This document shows positions 17,397 through 24,915 of a stretch of DNA of 40,478 bases, one piece after another. The position numbers and the translations under genes were made by a program. How positions within the stretch are numbered: position 1 is the first letter of the stretch; every line of letters begins with the position of its first letter. Origin of the DNA: Deltaproteobacteria bacterium (GTDB lineage: Bacteria; Desulfobacterota; BSN033; UBA1163); the NCBI GenBank assembly GCA_018333535.1, contig JAGXTA010000126.1:1-40478 (forward strand), in the 5' to 3' direction. The notes under the pieces are model-generated. The model did no database searches and was not told the DNA's origin. It saw only the letters and a program-made list of their open reading frames with translations.

Positions 17397-18299
17397 TTGA
17401 CAAACCAGCGGGATTCCTTTACTTTAAACCCGATGTTGAAAAAGGTCCCGATCCCATCTTCCTTCTCCATTACTGAAAAAGGAAAGACCTGTCTTCTCCT
17501 CTACAAAGATTATAAGGAAAGCCTTCTTCGTCAGGGAATCGAAGACCTCAACACGTTCTTTAAAATCCATCTACCGACAACTAAATATTTAAACGGCAGA
17601 ACTCCTCACCCCTCCATACCCATCCAAACCGGAAGGAGAATGGTGGTGCGTAAATATTCCCATGGCGGCCTCTTAAGGTTTTTCAATCGAGACCTCTTCC
17701 TTTTCGGGGCAAGGTCCTTCAAAGAACTTTCTTTGACCGAAGAGATTCGATCCTCAGGTATTCCAACGATTCAACCCATCGGTGCGATTCATCAAATTAT
17801 TTTCTGGCCATTCTACCGGGCCTATCTCCTCACCCTGGAGATTCTACATGCTAAAAATCTGATCCAGTATTTTCAGGAACATGGATCCCCCCCTTCTCGC
17901 GAACCCCCCATCCATAAACGGAAAACAATCCGGGCCGCAGGCGCTCTCCTTCGACAATTTCACCAGAAAGGTTTTTACCACCGAGACCTTCAGCTTAAAA
18001 ACCTTTTGGTGGTCGGAGATCAGGTTTTAATCATCGACTTTGACCGGTCCTGTCGGAAAAAAGCTCTTTCCGTTAGAGATAGGGTGAAAAACCTTCTCCG
18101 CCTCAATCGTTCCGTTGAAAAGTGGAAACGCTTCGGCCTGCCTGTCACAAGGACAGACCGCTGGCGTTTTTTCATGGCATATGCGGGGGGGGACCAGGAA
18201 ATCCTAAGAGCAGTACGAAAAGCCCTCCGGACATACTCCGTGCATCTTTTTTTTCATCGAATTGGCTGGATGATCGAAAAAATAGTAAGGAGTTCGTAG
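17397..18299 (+). CDS. Kdo/WaaP-family lipopolysaccharide kinase
   Basis: This protein-kinase-like fold enzyme probably phosphorylates Kdo or heptose of the lipopolysaccharide inner core at the cytoplasmic membrane face. The 300 residues contain the ATP-site lysine in VVRKY (86), the catalytic loop YHRDLQLKN with D197 and N202, and the metal-binding DFD at 214-216 in place of DFG, as usual for the Kdo/WaaP family. The TTG at 17397 and the ATG at 17433 are both possible starts and neither has a good ribosome-binding site. No other core-lipopolysaccharide gene is adjacent. KdkA (Kdo kinase) is the closest functional guess. Confidence 0.82.
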   Translation: MTNQRDSFTLNPMLKKVPIPSSFSITEKGKTCLLLYKDYKESLLRQGIEDLNTFFKIHLPTTKYLNGRTPHPSIPIQTGRRMVVRKYSHGGLLRFFNRDLFLFGARSFKELSLTEEIRSSGIPTIQPIGAIHQIIFWPFYRAYLLTLEILHAKNLIQYFQEHGSPPSREPPIHKRKTIRAAGALLRQFHQKGFYHRDLQLKNLLVVGDQVLIIDFDRSCRKKALSVRDRVKNLLRLNRSVEKWKRFGLPVTRTDRWRFFMAYAGGDQEILRAVRKALRTYSVHLFFHRIGWMIEKIVRSS

Positions 18300-18357
18300 T
18301 TCGGAGTTCGGAGCAAACCGCCTTGCCTACGAACTCCGAGCTCCTTACTCCGAACTA
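18288..18357. repeat. Inverted repeat between convergent genes
   Basis: AAGGAGTTCGTAGTTCGGAG on the left and CGAACTCCGAGCTCCTTACT on the right are imperfect complements around a short CAAACCGCCTTGCC centre. It overlaps the end of the kinase gene and reaches the hydrolase stop codon, so it may act as a bidirectional terminator. Confidence 0.55.
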
Positions 18358-18986
18358 ATTTCTTTGAAGAAATTTCTGAGCGGTTGGGTAAGAAGATTGG
18401 CCTGATAAGAGTAGAAGTGGTCTGCTCCCTGAATGAGAGCTAACGATTTGGGTTCATCGAGCTGTTGATACCAGTCTTCCAATCGAAGGACAGGGCACCA
18501 TTCGTCCTTATCACCGACAACAATGAGTTTATTTTTCCTATACCCTTTTAAAAAATTAAAATCGTACATCTCCAGCGGCGGAGAGATAGCGACGACTCCT
18601 TTGATTCGCTTATCTTTGATAGCCACAGGGATGCCTGTGCATGCTCCGAAGGAGTACCCCAGAAGCAAAAGCGGAAGATCTGGGTTTTTCTGTTTTGAAT
18701 GGAAGAATTCAATGGCGGACGCCACATCGTCCATCTCCCCGATACCTTCGCCATAGGATCCTCCGCTATCCCCCACTCCCCTGAAGTTAAACCGTAGGGT
18801 TGAGAACCCTTCTTGTTGGGCTGCCCCAAGAGCCGTGGTGATGACACGGTTATGCATATTTCCGCCATGTTGGGGATGGGGATGGCAAAGGACTACCCCT
18901 CCTTTAACAGAAAGGACCTCGTTCATGCTCAGGAGGCCCTCCAGTTGAATTCCTCCGGTTGGGAAGAAAACTTTTTCTTCTTTCAT
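18345..18986 (-). CDS. Alpha/beta hydrolase (dienelactone hydrolase / YfhR-like)
   Basis: This 213-residue alpha/beta hydrolase has the nucleophile elbow GYSFGA with S112, a likely acid at D159 or D161 in VVGDKDEWCP, and the catalytic histidine H190 in GADHFY. The early segment CHPHPQHGGNMHN and RFNFRGVGDSGG is characteristic of a widespread bacterial subfamily with unknown natural substrate. It starts nine bases after the stop of the small exported protein gene, so the two probably form an operon. Confidence 0.87.
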   Translation of the reverse strand: MKEEKVFFPTGGIQLEGLLSMNEVLSVKGGVVLCHPHPQHGGNMHNRVITTALGAAQQEGFSTLRFNFRGVGDSGGSYGEGIGEMDDVASAIEFFHSKQKNPDLPLLLLGYSFGACTGIPVAIKDKRIKGVVAISPPLEMYDFNFLKGYRKNKLIVVGDKDEWCPVLRLEDWYQQLDEPKSLALIQGADHFYSYQANLLTQPLRNFFKEISSE

Positions 18987-18995
18987 CTTTATAAA

Positions 18996-19367
18996 CTAAA
19001 CCTCTTCTCCTTTTGTCTTCTTCTTTGGTATTTTCTCGCCAGATTCGATCTGCTCATCAATCTTTTCTCCCACCCATTCCAAAAAACTTCTCAAAATTTC
19101 CAAAAACCGGACTTCAAACCGTGTGACATCCTTGCTCTCGATCCGCTGGTTGAGATCCTTCAACCAGCCGTCCACTTTCGTCTTCAACTGTTTCATCAGT
19201 TGGGTATAGTGGGAATCCAGCTCTTCTTTTCCCGTATTCTGTGCCCATGCTGTCCCCAAGTGAAGATTCTTAAGCCCCCCTTTTTCAGCAATAGAGAGGG
19301 GGTTTAAGAATAATCCTAATAGAAGGATGAAAGGAAGCGGTGAAAGATAATTCGTCCTTTTTCTCAT
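18996..19367 (-). CDS. Small exported protein, function unknown
   Basis: I do not recognise the family. The 123 residues begin with a basic and then hydrophobic stretch (PLPFILLLGLFL) with a likely signal-peptidase site after TAWAQ or a nearby alanine. The mature part is strongly helical and charged, with heptad-like spacing (HYTQLMKQLKTKVDGWLKDL), and ends in a lysine-rich tail. It precedes the alpha/beta hydrolase gene on the same strand with a nine-base gap. tRNA-Arg lies just upstream. Confidence 0.72.
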   Translation of the reverse strand: MRKRTNYLSPLPFILLLGLFLNPLSIAEKGGLKNLHLGTAWAQNTGKEELDSHYTQLMKQLKTKVDGWLKDLNQRIESKDVTRFEVRFLEILRSFLEWVGEKIDEQIESGEKIPKKKTKGEEV

Positions 19368-19401
19368 AAAAACCTCTCTTCAAATGGAGAATGATAGCTA
19401 A

Positions 19402-19478
19402 TGGTGGGCGATGCGGGAGTTGAACCCACGGCCTTTGGTTCCGGAGACCAACGCTCTATCCAACTGAGCTAATCGCCC
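19402..19478 (-). tRNA. tRNA-Arg (CCG)
   Basis: The reverse complement gives a 77-base cloverleaf with a 7-bp acceptor stem (GGGCGAT/ATCGCCC), encoded CCA at 19402-19404, D-loop AGCTCAGTTGGATAGAGC and T-arm GTGGGTTCAACTCCC. The anticodon loop CTCCGGA carries anticodon CCG, which reads the arginine codon CGG. Confidence 0.95.
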
Positions 19479-19542
19479 TTTAAGATTTTTATTACCACAA
19501 TTGATTGGAAACTGTCAATTTTTTTTGGGTTCAATTTTTCTA

Positions 19543-19570
19543 TTGACATCAAGGGATTTAATTTTATAGG
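19543..19570 (+). promoter_or_regulatory. Sigma-70-type promoter for the Liv-type operon
   Basis: TTGACA at 19543-19548 is followed after 16 bases by TATAGG at 19565-19570. Transcription would begin near 19577, about 30 bases before an ATG at 19606 that is out of frame with the livG-like body. Confidence 0.55.
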
Positions 19571-19646
19571 ATGATGGACAATTTAATGCTCCCCTCTTCA
19601 TAAGGATGGAAATATTTCTTCCAAATTAAGAGTCAATGACATCTGG

Positions 19647-20402
19647 TTGAGTTTTGGAGGCGTCTCTGCCCTCTCGGGCGTCAGCTTCGATGTGAGAGAG
19701 GCTGAGATGCTTGCCGTTATCGGACCCAACGGCGCTGGGAAAACCAGCATCCTCAATTGCATCAACGGATTTTATCGGCCTCAAAAAGGAGAGTTGGTCT
19801 TTGAAGGGCAGAACATCTATCACCTTCCTCCCCACCGAATCGCACGCCTGGGCATTGGCCGAACCTTCCAGAACATTGAGCTCTTCACCGGACTTTCGGT
19901 CTTGGACAATCTGATGGCAGCCAGGCATCTCCATTTGAAGCGAGGCGCTTTGGCCGGCGCTATATATTTTGGCCCTGCCCGCAGAGAAGAGATCCGGCAC
20001 CGAGAAGTCGTCGAAGATATCATCGATCTTCTTGAAATGGAGCCATACCGAAAGAAAACGGTGGGGCTCCTCCCCTACGGTGTTCGAAAGCGGGTGGAAT
20101 TAGGAAGGGCTCTTGCCCTCGAACCCAAACTCCTCCTGCTCGATGAACCTATGGCTGGGATGAACCTCGAAGAGAAAGAGGATATGGCCCGGTTCATTAT
20201 TGACATCCATGAACTTAAGGGGATCCCCATTGTCTTAGTGGAACATGACATGGAAGTAGTGATGGATATTGCGGAAAGGCTGATCGTCCTCGACTTCGGA
20301 AAGAAGATTGCCGAAGGAAGCCCGGAGGAGATCAGGCAAAACAAGCTGGTGATCCGAGCCTATTTAGGAGAAGAGACGCCTGAGAGCGAGAGCCATGACT
20401 GA
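19647..20402 (+). CDS. livG: LivG-like ABC transporter ATPase (start disrupted)
   Basis: This is one of two ATPases of a branched-chain-amino-acid-type (HAAT family) importer. Counting from the TTG at 19647, Walker A GPNGAGKTS is at 26-34, the signature LPYGVRKRVELGRAL begins at 142 (the usual LivG form of the LSGGQ motif), and Walker B LLLLDE is at 162-167; the conserved switch histidine is in LVEHDM. The TTG start would remove the first beta-strand. That strand (LRVNDIWL) is encoded in frame just upstream, but no standard start codon precedes it. An ATG at 19606 would supply it only if one base were added in the AAA run at 19623-19625. The gene overlaps the next by eight bases. Confidence 0.88.
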   Translation: MSFGGVSALSGVSFDVREAEMLAVIGPNGAGKTSILNCINGFYRPQKGELVFEGQNIYHLPPHRIARLGIGRTFQNIELFTGLSVLDNLMAARHLHLKRGALAGAIYFGPARREEIRHREVVEDIIDLLEMEPYRKKTVGLLPYGVRKRVELGRALALEPKLLLLDEPMAGMNLEEKEDMARFIIDIHELKGIPIVLVEHDMEVVMDIAERLIVLDFGKKIAEGSPEEIRQNKLVIRAYLGEETPESESHD

Positions 20403-22299
20403 AAACACCCTCCCGAAGCTTTTAAAAAAGAATGCCGATAAGTATGGCGACCGAAAGGTTGCCATGAGGGTGAAGGACCGCGGCATCTGGCAGTCCTTTA
20501 CCTGGAAGGATTATTACGAGAACGTTAAATATTTTGCGCTTGGCCTAATCTCTCTCGGGATGAAAAGAGGAGATAAGGTTTCCATCCTTGGCGAGAATAA
20601 ACCTGAAATCTTCTGGGCGGAATTAGGGTGTCAAGCGGCGGGCGGAACAATGGTGGGGATCTTTACGGATTGCACACCCCCGGAAGTCAAATTTTTTGTG
20701 ACAGATTCGGATTCGACCTTTGTCGTCACCCACGATCAGGAACAAGTGGACAAACTTCTCCAGATTAAGGACGATCTCCCTCTGGTAAAAAAAGTGATCT
20801 ACTGGGATCCGAAAGGATTATGGAATTATGATGATCCGATCCTGACCAGTTTCACGGAGATGATCGATCTGGGCAAGAGGTATGGGAAGGACCATCCCGG
20901 TCTAATTGAGGAAAGTATTAAAAACGGAAAGGGAGAGGAGATCGCCCTGATCTGCTATACTTCTGGGACCACGGGCTTACCCAAAGGAGCCATGATCAGT
21001 CATGGGGGGCTGGTGGCTATTGCTCAAGCATGGCAGGATGTCGATCATTGGTCTGAACAGGATCGGTATGTCTCATTTATTCCCCCGGGCTGGATTGCCG
21101 AGCAGGCCGTCGGGGTCGCAGGCCAACTGGTATCGGGAATGGAGGTCAATTTTCCTGAAGAGCCTGAGACCGTCCAGGAAAATATCCGGGAGATTGGCCC
21201 CTCCATCCTCTTCTTCGCTCCACGCCTATGGGAGAATATCAACAGGATGATTCAGGCCAAGATTACTGACACGTCGGCCCTGAGGAGATGGATTTACAGA
21301 CTTTTTTTGCCCGTAGGATATAGAGCAGCCGAATATCGTTCCTCCCGAAAAGGACCGGGGCTGTTTTTAGATATCCTGTATCCTGTAGCCCATTGGACCC
21401 TTTTCCGTCCCCTGAAGGACCGTGTGGGGCTCTCTCAAATCCGGTGCGCGTATACCGCAGGCAGCGCCGTCAGTCCTGACATCCTCAACTATTTTCAAGC
21501 GATCGGAGTCAACATCAAACAACTCTACGGTGGATCGGAACAGGGATTGGTCACCATCCATCTTGACGGCCAAATCAAATACGAGACCTGCGGCCCTCCC
21601 ATGCCAGGAGTGGAAATCAGCCTCTCCCCTGAAGGAGAGATCATGGTGAAAGGTGAGAACATCTTCTCAGGATATTATAAAAACCTTGAGGCCACACAGG
21701 AGAAGATTCGCAATGGCTGGTATTACACGGGGGATTTCGGTTACATCGACGAAGACCGCCATCTTGTCGTCCTTGACCGAATGGAGGATCTTAAAGAGTT
21801 AAGGGGTGGGCGGAAATTTTCCCCCCAGTTTGCTGAAATCCGGTTGAGATTCTGCCCTTATATCAAAGACGCCCTGGTGGTCGGAGGCGAAGATAAAGAT
21901 TTGGTTACAGCCATCATCAATATCGATCTTGATAATGTCAGCCGGTGGGCAGAAGCCAGGCGTATCCCTTACACCACCTTCACCGACCTCTCACAGAAAC
22001 CCGAAGTGATCGAATTGATCAAAAAGGATATTCAGCGGATTAATAAATTTCTTCCGGAGTGGTCCAGGATCCGTAAATTTGTTAACCTGTACAGGGAATT
22101 TGATGCTGATGAGGCCGAACTGACGCGAACCAGAAAATTGCGGAGAACGTTCGTTGAAAGCCGTTATAGCGATTTAATCACAGCCCTCTATGGAAAAGAC
22201 CGGGAGTATCATGTGGAAGCCTCCGTGACTTATCGGGATGGCCGAAAAGGAGTGGTCAAAACATCGATCTACATCAATGAGATAGTGGAGACTCAATGA
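20395..22299 (+). CDS. Long-chain acyl-CoA synthetase-type AMP-dependent ligase in the Liv operon
   Basis: This enzyme adenylates a carboxylic acid and transfers it to CoA. The 634 residues match the long FadD15/ACSL-like form. The P-loop CYTSGTTGLPKGA is at 187-199, YGGSEQG at about 376, YTGDFGYIDEDRHLVVLDR near 445-465, and the GGRKFSPQFAE hinge follows. The tail has LTRTRKLRR, the usual position of the catalytic lysine, plus an extra segment of about 40 residues. Its ATG lies inside the end of livG (8-base overlap), so ligase and transporter ATPase are translationally coupled. The context points to activation of the transported acid; the chain length or ring type is unknown. Confidence 0.9.
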   Translation: MTENTLPKLLKKNADKYGDRKVAMRVKDRGIWQSFTWKDYYENVKYFALGLISLGMKRGDKVSILGENKPEIFWAELGCQAAGGTMVGIFTDCTPPEVKFFVTDSDSTFVVTHDQEQVDKLLQIKDDLPLVKKVIYWDPKGLWNYDDPILTSFTEMIDLGKRYGKDHPGLIEESIKNGKGEEIALICYTSGTTGLPKGAMISHGGLVAIAQAWQDVDHWSEQDRYVSFIPPGWIAEQAVGVAGQLVSGMEVNFPEEPETVQENIREIGPSILFFAPRLWENINRMIQAKITDTSALRRWIYRLFLPVGYRAAEYRSSRKGPGLFLDILYPVAHWTLFRPLKDRVGLSQIRCAYTAGSAVSPDILNYFQAIGVNIKQLYGGSEQGLVTIHLDGQIKYETCGPPMPGVEISLSPEGEIMVKGENIFSGYYKNLEATQEKIRNGWYYTGDFGYIDEDRHLVVLDRMEDLKELRGGRKFSPQFAEIRLRFCPYIKDALVVGGEDKDLVTAIINIDLDNVSRWAEARRIPYTTFTDLSQKPEVIELIKKDIQRINKFLPEWSRIRKFVNLYREFDADEAELTRTRKLRRTFVESRYSDLITALYGKDREYHVEASVTYRDGRKGVVKTSIYINEIVETQ

Positions 22300-22315
22300 A
22301 GGAATAACCACTCCC

Positions 22316-22400
22316 CCCCTCTTTGGCAAAGAGGGGTATGGGGAGATTTTCCGAACATATTTTTAAAATCCCCCTTTATCCCCCTTTGCCAAAGGGGGAT
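22316..22400. repeat. Two CCCC-TTT/AAA-GGGG hairpins inside the Liv operon
   Basis: The first hairpin (22316-22336) has 9-base arms CCCCTCTTT and AAAGAGGGG around GGC. The second (22378-22400) has 10-base arms ATCCCCCTTT and AAAGGGGGAT around GCC. A third of the same design is at 24682-24702 after livM. They fill the gap before livH and could attenuate transcription or stabilise mRNA ends. Confidence 0.8.
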
Positions 22401-22411
22401 AAAAGACATAA

Positions 22412-23308
22412 GTGAGAGATGACGTGAAAGAATTTCTTCAACTTGCCATTCCTGGATTGATGGTCGGTAGCCTCTATGCCCTGGTGGCTGCCGCAATCGT
22501 CCTGGTCTATAAATCGACCCGTGTGGTCAGTTTAGCCCATGGCCAACTCTTGGCTTTTGGTGGGCTTTTCTTCTGGATCGGTCTTGTCGCCTTAAAGCTG
22601 CCCCTTCCTCTGAGTATCCTGATGGCATTGGTTTGTTCAATTCTAATGGGTTGGCTTGTGGAACGAATCACCCTGCGTCCCCTCATCGGGCAACCATTGA
22701 TTTCTGCCTTCCTGATGACCTTTGCCGTCTTCATGGCTCTGGATGGAGTCTTTCAACTCATCCTCAAGGGTGAATCAAAAACCTATGCCACTCTTTTATC
22801 ACTCGGTGAGTTCGAAATATCAGGGGTGCCCATCCGGGTTGTGCAGTTGATCAGTTTTGGTGTGGTCCTGTTAGTTTTTCTCTCCTTGGCCCTCTTCTTT
22901 CGATTCACAAAAACAGGTCTGGGGATGCGAGCCACGGCCGAGGACCATCAGCTCTCCCAGAGCACGGGGATCAATGTCAGGACGATCTTCTCCATCATCT
23001 GGATCATTTCTGCCATCGTCGCTTCAATTGCGGGTATGGGGACAGCCTATGTGATGGATATTCATTTTCCACTCCCCTATATCGGCATCAAGGGATTGAT
23101 CGTTGCCCTCTTCGGGGGCTTGGATTCACTTCCAGGCGCCCTTTTGGCAGGACTAATACTCGGTGTGCTCGAAAACTTGTTCGCAGGTTATCTCGATCCA
23201 TTGGTCGGGGGGGGCTTGAAGGATGTTGCGGCCTACGTGCTGCTTCTCATTATTTTGCTGGTAAAACCCTATGGTCTCTTCGGGTTGAAGAGAATAGAAA
23301 GAGTGTAG
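22412..23308 (+). CDS. livH: LivH-type branched-chain amino acid/carboxylate ABC permease
   Basis: This inner-membrane permease subunit has 298 residues and about eight hydrophobic helices. The N-terminal FLQLAIPGLMVGSLYALVA and the later GMRATAEDHQLSQSTGIN loop, which couples to the ATPase, are family hallmarks. The C-terminal GLIVALFGGLDSLPGALLAG is also conserved. A GTG start at 22412 is used, since no ATG fits. It lies directly after the second C/G-rich hairpin, whose 3' arm is close enough to affect ribosome access. Confidence 0.93.
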   Translation: MRDDVKEFLQLAIPGLMVGSLYALVAAAIVLVYKSTRVVSLAHGQLLAFGGLFFWIGLVALKLPLPLSILMALVCSILMGWLVERITLRPLIGQPLISAFLMTFAVFMALDGVFQLILKGESKTYATLLSLGEFEISGVPIRVVQLISFGVVLLVFLSLALFFRFTKTGLGMRATAEDHQLSQSTGINVRTIFSIIWIISAIVASIAGMGTAYVMDIHFPLPYIGIKGLIVALFGGLDSLPGALLAGLILGVLENLFAGYLDPLVGGGLKDVAAYVLLLIILLVKPYGLFGLKRIERV

Positions 23309-23325
23309 TGGGAAATATCGAAATC

Positions 23326-23344
23326 CCTGCCTGCGGCAGGCAGG
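23326..23344. repeat. CCTGCCTGC/GCAGGCAGG palindrome, copy 2
   Basis: Nine-base perfect arms meet around a single G. It is inserted within the left arm of the larger repeat. Confidence 0.75.
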
Positions 23345-23451
23345 CGAAATTCGAATTTCGAAACAAATTTTACATGACGAATACATCACCCTTGCTTACC
23401 GGGATGCAGTCGCGAACGATGAAAAATGATTTATAATACCACCTTAGAGGT

Positions 23452-23516
23452 GTCATTCCCGCGAAAGCGGGAATCCAGGTAAAAAGACTGGATTCCGGAT
23501 CAAGTCCGGAATGACG
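23452..23516. repeat. GTCATTCC/GGAATGAC repeat, copy 2
   Basis: The element begins GTCATTCCCGCGAAAGCGGG, has an internal AATCCAG/CTGGATT inversion and ends CCGGAATGAC. It is the fuller counterpart of the element at 306-366. Confidence 0.75.
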
Positions 23517-23624
23517 AAGATTGGTAAATTCTTAACCGTTTTATTCGTTAATGGTTTTGAATTTTGGTCATTTGAAATTGTTTCGAGTTTCGATATTCGG
23601 ATTTCGGATTTAAGGGGTTAAAGG

Positions 23625-24671
23625 ATGCGACCTTGCGGAACTTTTGATGAACGCTACAGCCAGGATATGGCGATTTTCAGGATCAAGAGGCATTGGGTGG
23701 CCTTGATCGGAGCGTTAATTTTTCTATACACCTTTCCTCTCTATGGGTCCTACTATTTTATCAGTCTGCTCAACAGCATCAGCATTACGGTCATTATTGT
23801 TCTTGGCCTTCAACTGGTCAGCGGTTACTGTGGCCAGATCTCTTTCGGTCAGGCCGCCTTCATGGCTGTCGGCGCTTATACTTCAGCCATTCTTACTGGA
23901 AAGTTTGGACTTTCCTTCTTTATTGCACTTCCCATTTCAGGGATTGTAGCAGGTTTGATTGGATTGGGTGGGGGTGCTCCTTCCCTTCGCATCAAGGGCT
24001 TTTACCTCGCCATGGCGACAATTGCTATCCATTTTGTGATCATGTGGTTGATCCCTCACCTCGATATCACAGGAAAGACTCAGGGGCTCCATCCCCCCCC
24101 CCCACAAATCGGGAGTTATGTTTTTGACAGCGACGAGAAGATTTACTACATCATCATCACCGTAATGCTGCTGATGACCTTTGGAGCCCGGAATATGGTC
24201 CGAACCCGTGTCGGCAGAGCCTTCGTGGCCATCCGTGATAACGATTTGGCGGCTGAGGTAATGGGAATCGAACTCTATCGCTATAAACTGCTTGCCTTCT
24301 TCATCTCCTGCTTTTATGCGGGCATTGCCGGCTCTTTATGGGCCCACTGGATCCAGATGGTTCACCCTGAACAATTTACACTGCTTCATGCTCTGAATTA
24401 CATCGGGATGCTCATCGTTGGGGGTGGAGGAAGCATTCCAGGAGTCTTTTTCGGTGTCATTTTCCTTCGCCTTCTGGAAGAGGGAGTGATGTTTGCCGCA
24501 CCGCTTCTGGCTTCTGCCTTCCCCTGGATAGGAATTCATCCGGCGGCTTCCATGAGCGTTTCAGTATTCGGTGTGGTCCTCATCCTTTTTTTGATCTTTG
24601 AGCCGAGAGGACTGGCCCATCGTTGGGAAATTTTTAAAGCCTCTTATCGGCTCTATCCGTTTTCACATTAA
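23625..24671 (+). CDS. livM: LivM-type ABC permease
   Basis: This second permease of the importer has 348 residues and about nine hydrophobic segments. The conserved GYCGQISFGQAAFMAVGAYTSA is at about 67-88, the ATPase-coupling loop ending AIRDNDLAAEVMGI at about 200-213, and GGGGSIPGVFFG in the C-terminal part. The ATG at 23625 has an AAGGGG stretch upstream; an ATG at 23667 is an alternative. A run of 11 C bases at 24093-24103 encodes a HPPPPQ loop and is a potential slippage site. It is followed by a C/G-rich hairpin. Confidence 0.93.
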   Translation: MRPCGTFDERYSQDMAIFRIKRHWVALIGALIFLYTFPLYGSYYFISLLNSISITVIIVLGLQLVSGYCGQISFGQAAFMAVGAYTSAILTGKFGLSFFIALPISGIVAGLIGLGGGAPSLRIKGFYLAMATIAIHFVIMWLIPHLDITGKTQGLHPPPPQIGSYVFDSDEKIYYIIITVMLLMTFGARNMVRTRVGRAFVAIRDNDLAAEVMGIELYRYKLLAFFISCFYAGIAGSLWAHWIQMVHPEQFTLLHALNYIGMLIVGGGGSIPGVFFGVIFLRLLEEGVMFAAPLLASAFPWIGIHPAASMSVSVFGVVLILFLIFEPRGLAHRWEIFKASYRLYPFSH

Positions 24672-24681
24672 CCTCCCTACT

Positions 24682-24702
24682 CCCCCCTTTAGAAAAGGGG
24701 GG
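24682..24702. repeat. CCCCCCTTT/AAAGGGGGG hairpin after livM
   Basis: Two perfect 9-base arms surround AGA, ten bases after the livM stop codon. It is the same design as the pair at 22316-22400. The following sequence is not U-rich, so it is not a standard terminator. Confidence 0.75.
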
Positions 24703-24723
24703 TTGGGGGGATTGGAAGGAGGT

Positions 24724-24870
24724 GATATCAAAAAGTTCAAATGGCAAAATCCAAATGTCAAATTAATGACAAATGACTTAATGTTAAAATATTTTTGGGA
24801 TAAATTTTGTCTTTTGAGCTTTGGATTTCATTTGAACGTTGAACTTTGACATTTGGCATTTGACTCACTG
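24724..24870. repeat. CAAATGTCAAA-type imperfect inverted repeat
   Basis: The left part has words such as CAAATGGCAAAATCCAAATG and the right part their complements, such as TTTGACATTTGGCATTTGAC. A similar block lies at 26809-26940 on the other side of the substrate-binding and lipoprotein genes. Confidence 0.55.
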
Positions 24871-24915
24871 ATTGATCAAATCAATAAGGGATATACAAGA
24901 AAGGAGGCAATGAAG

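Larger units (their letters stand above)
23312..23610. repeat. TTCGAAATTCG-family repeat, copy 2, interrupted by other repeats
   Basis: The left arm (about 23312-23371) and the right arm (about 23554-23610, GTTTCGAGTTTCGATATTCG) correspond to the arms of the copies at 7899 and 27745. Here the left arm contains a CCTGCCTGC/GCAGGCAGG palindrome (23326-23344), and the centre contains a complete GTCATTCC/GGAATGAC repeat (23452-23516). This explains the 316-base gene-free gap between livH and livM. Confidence 0.7.
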
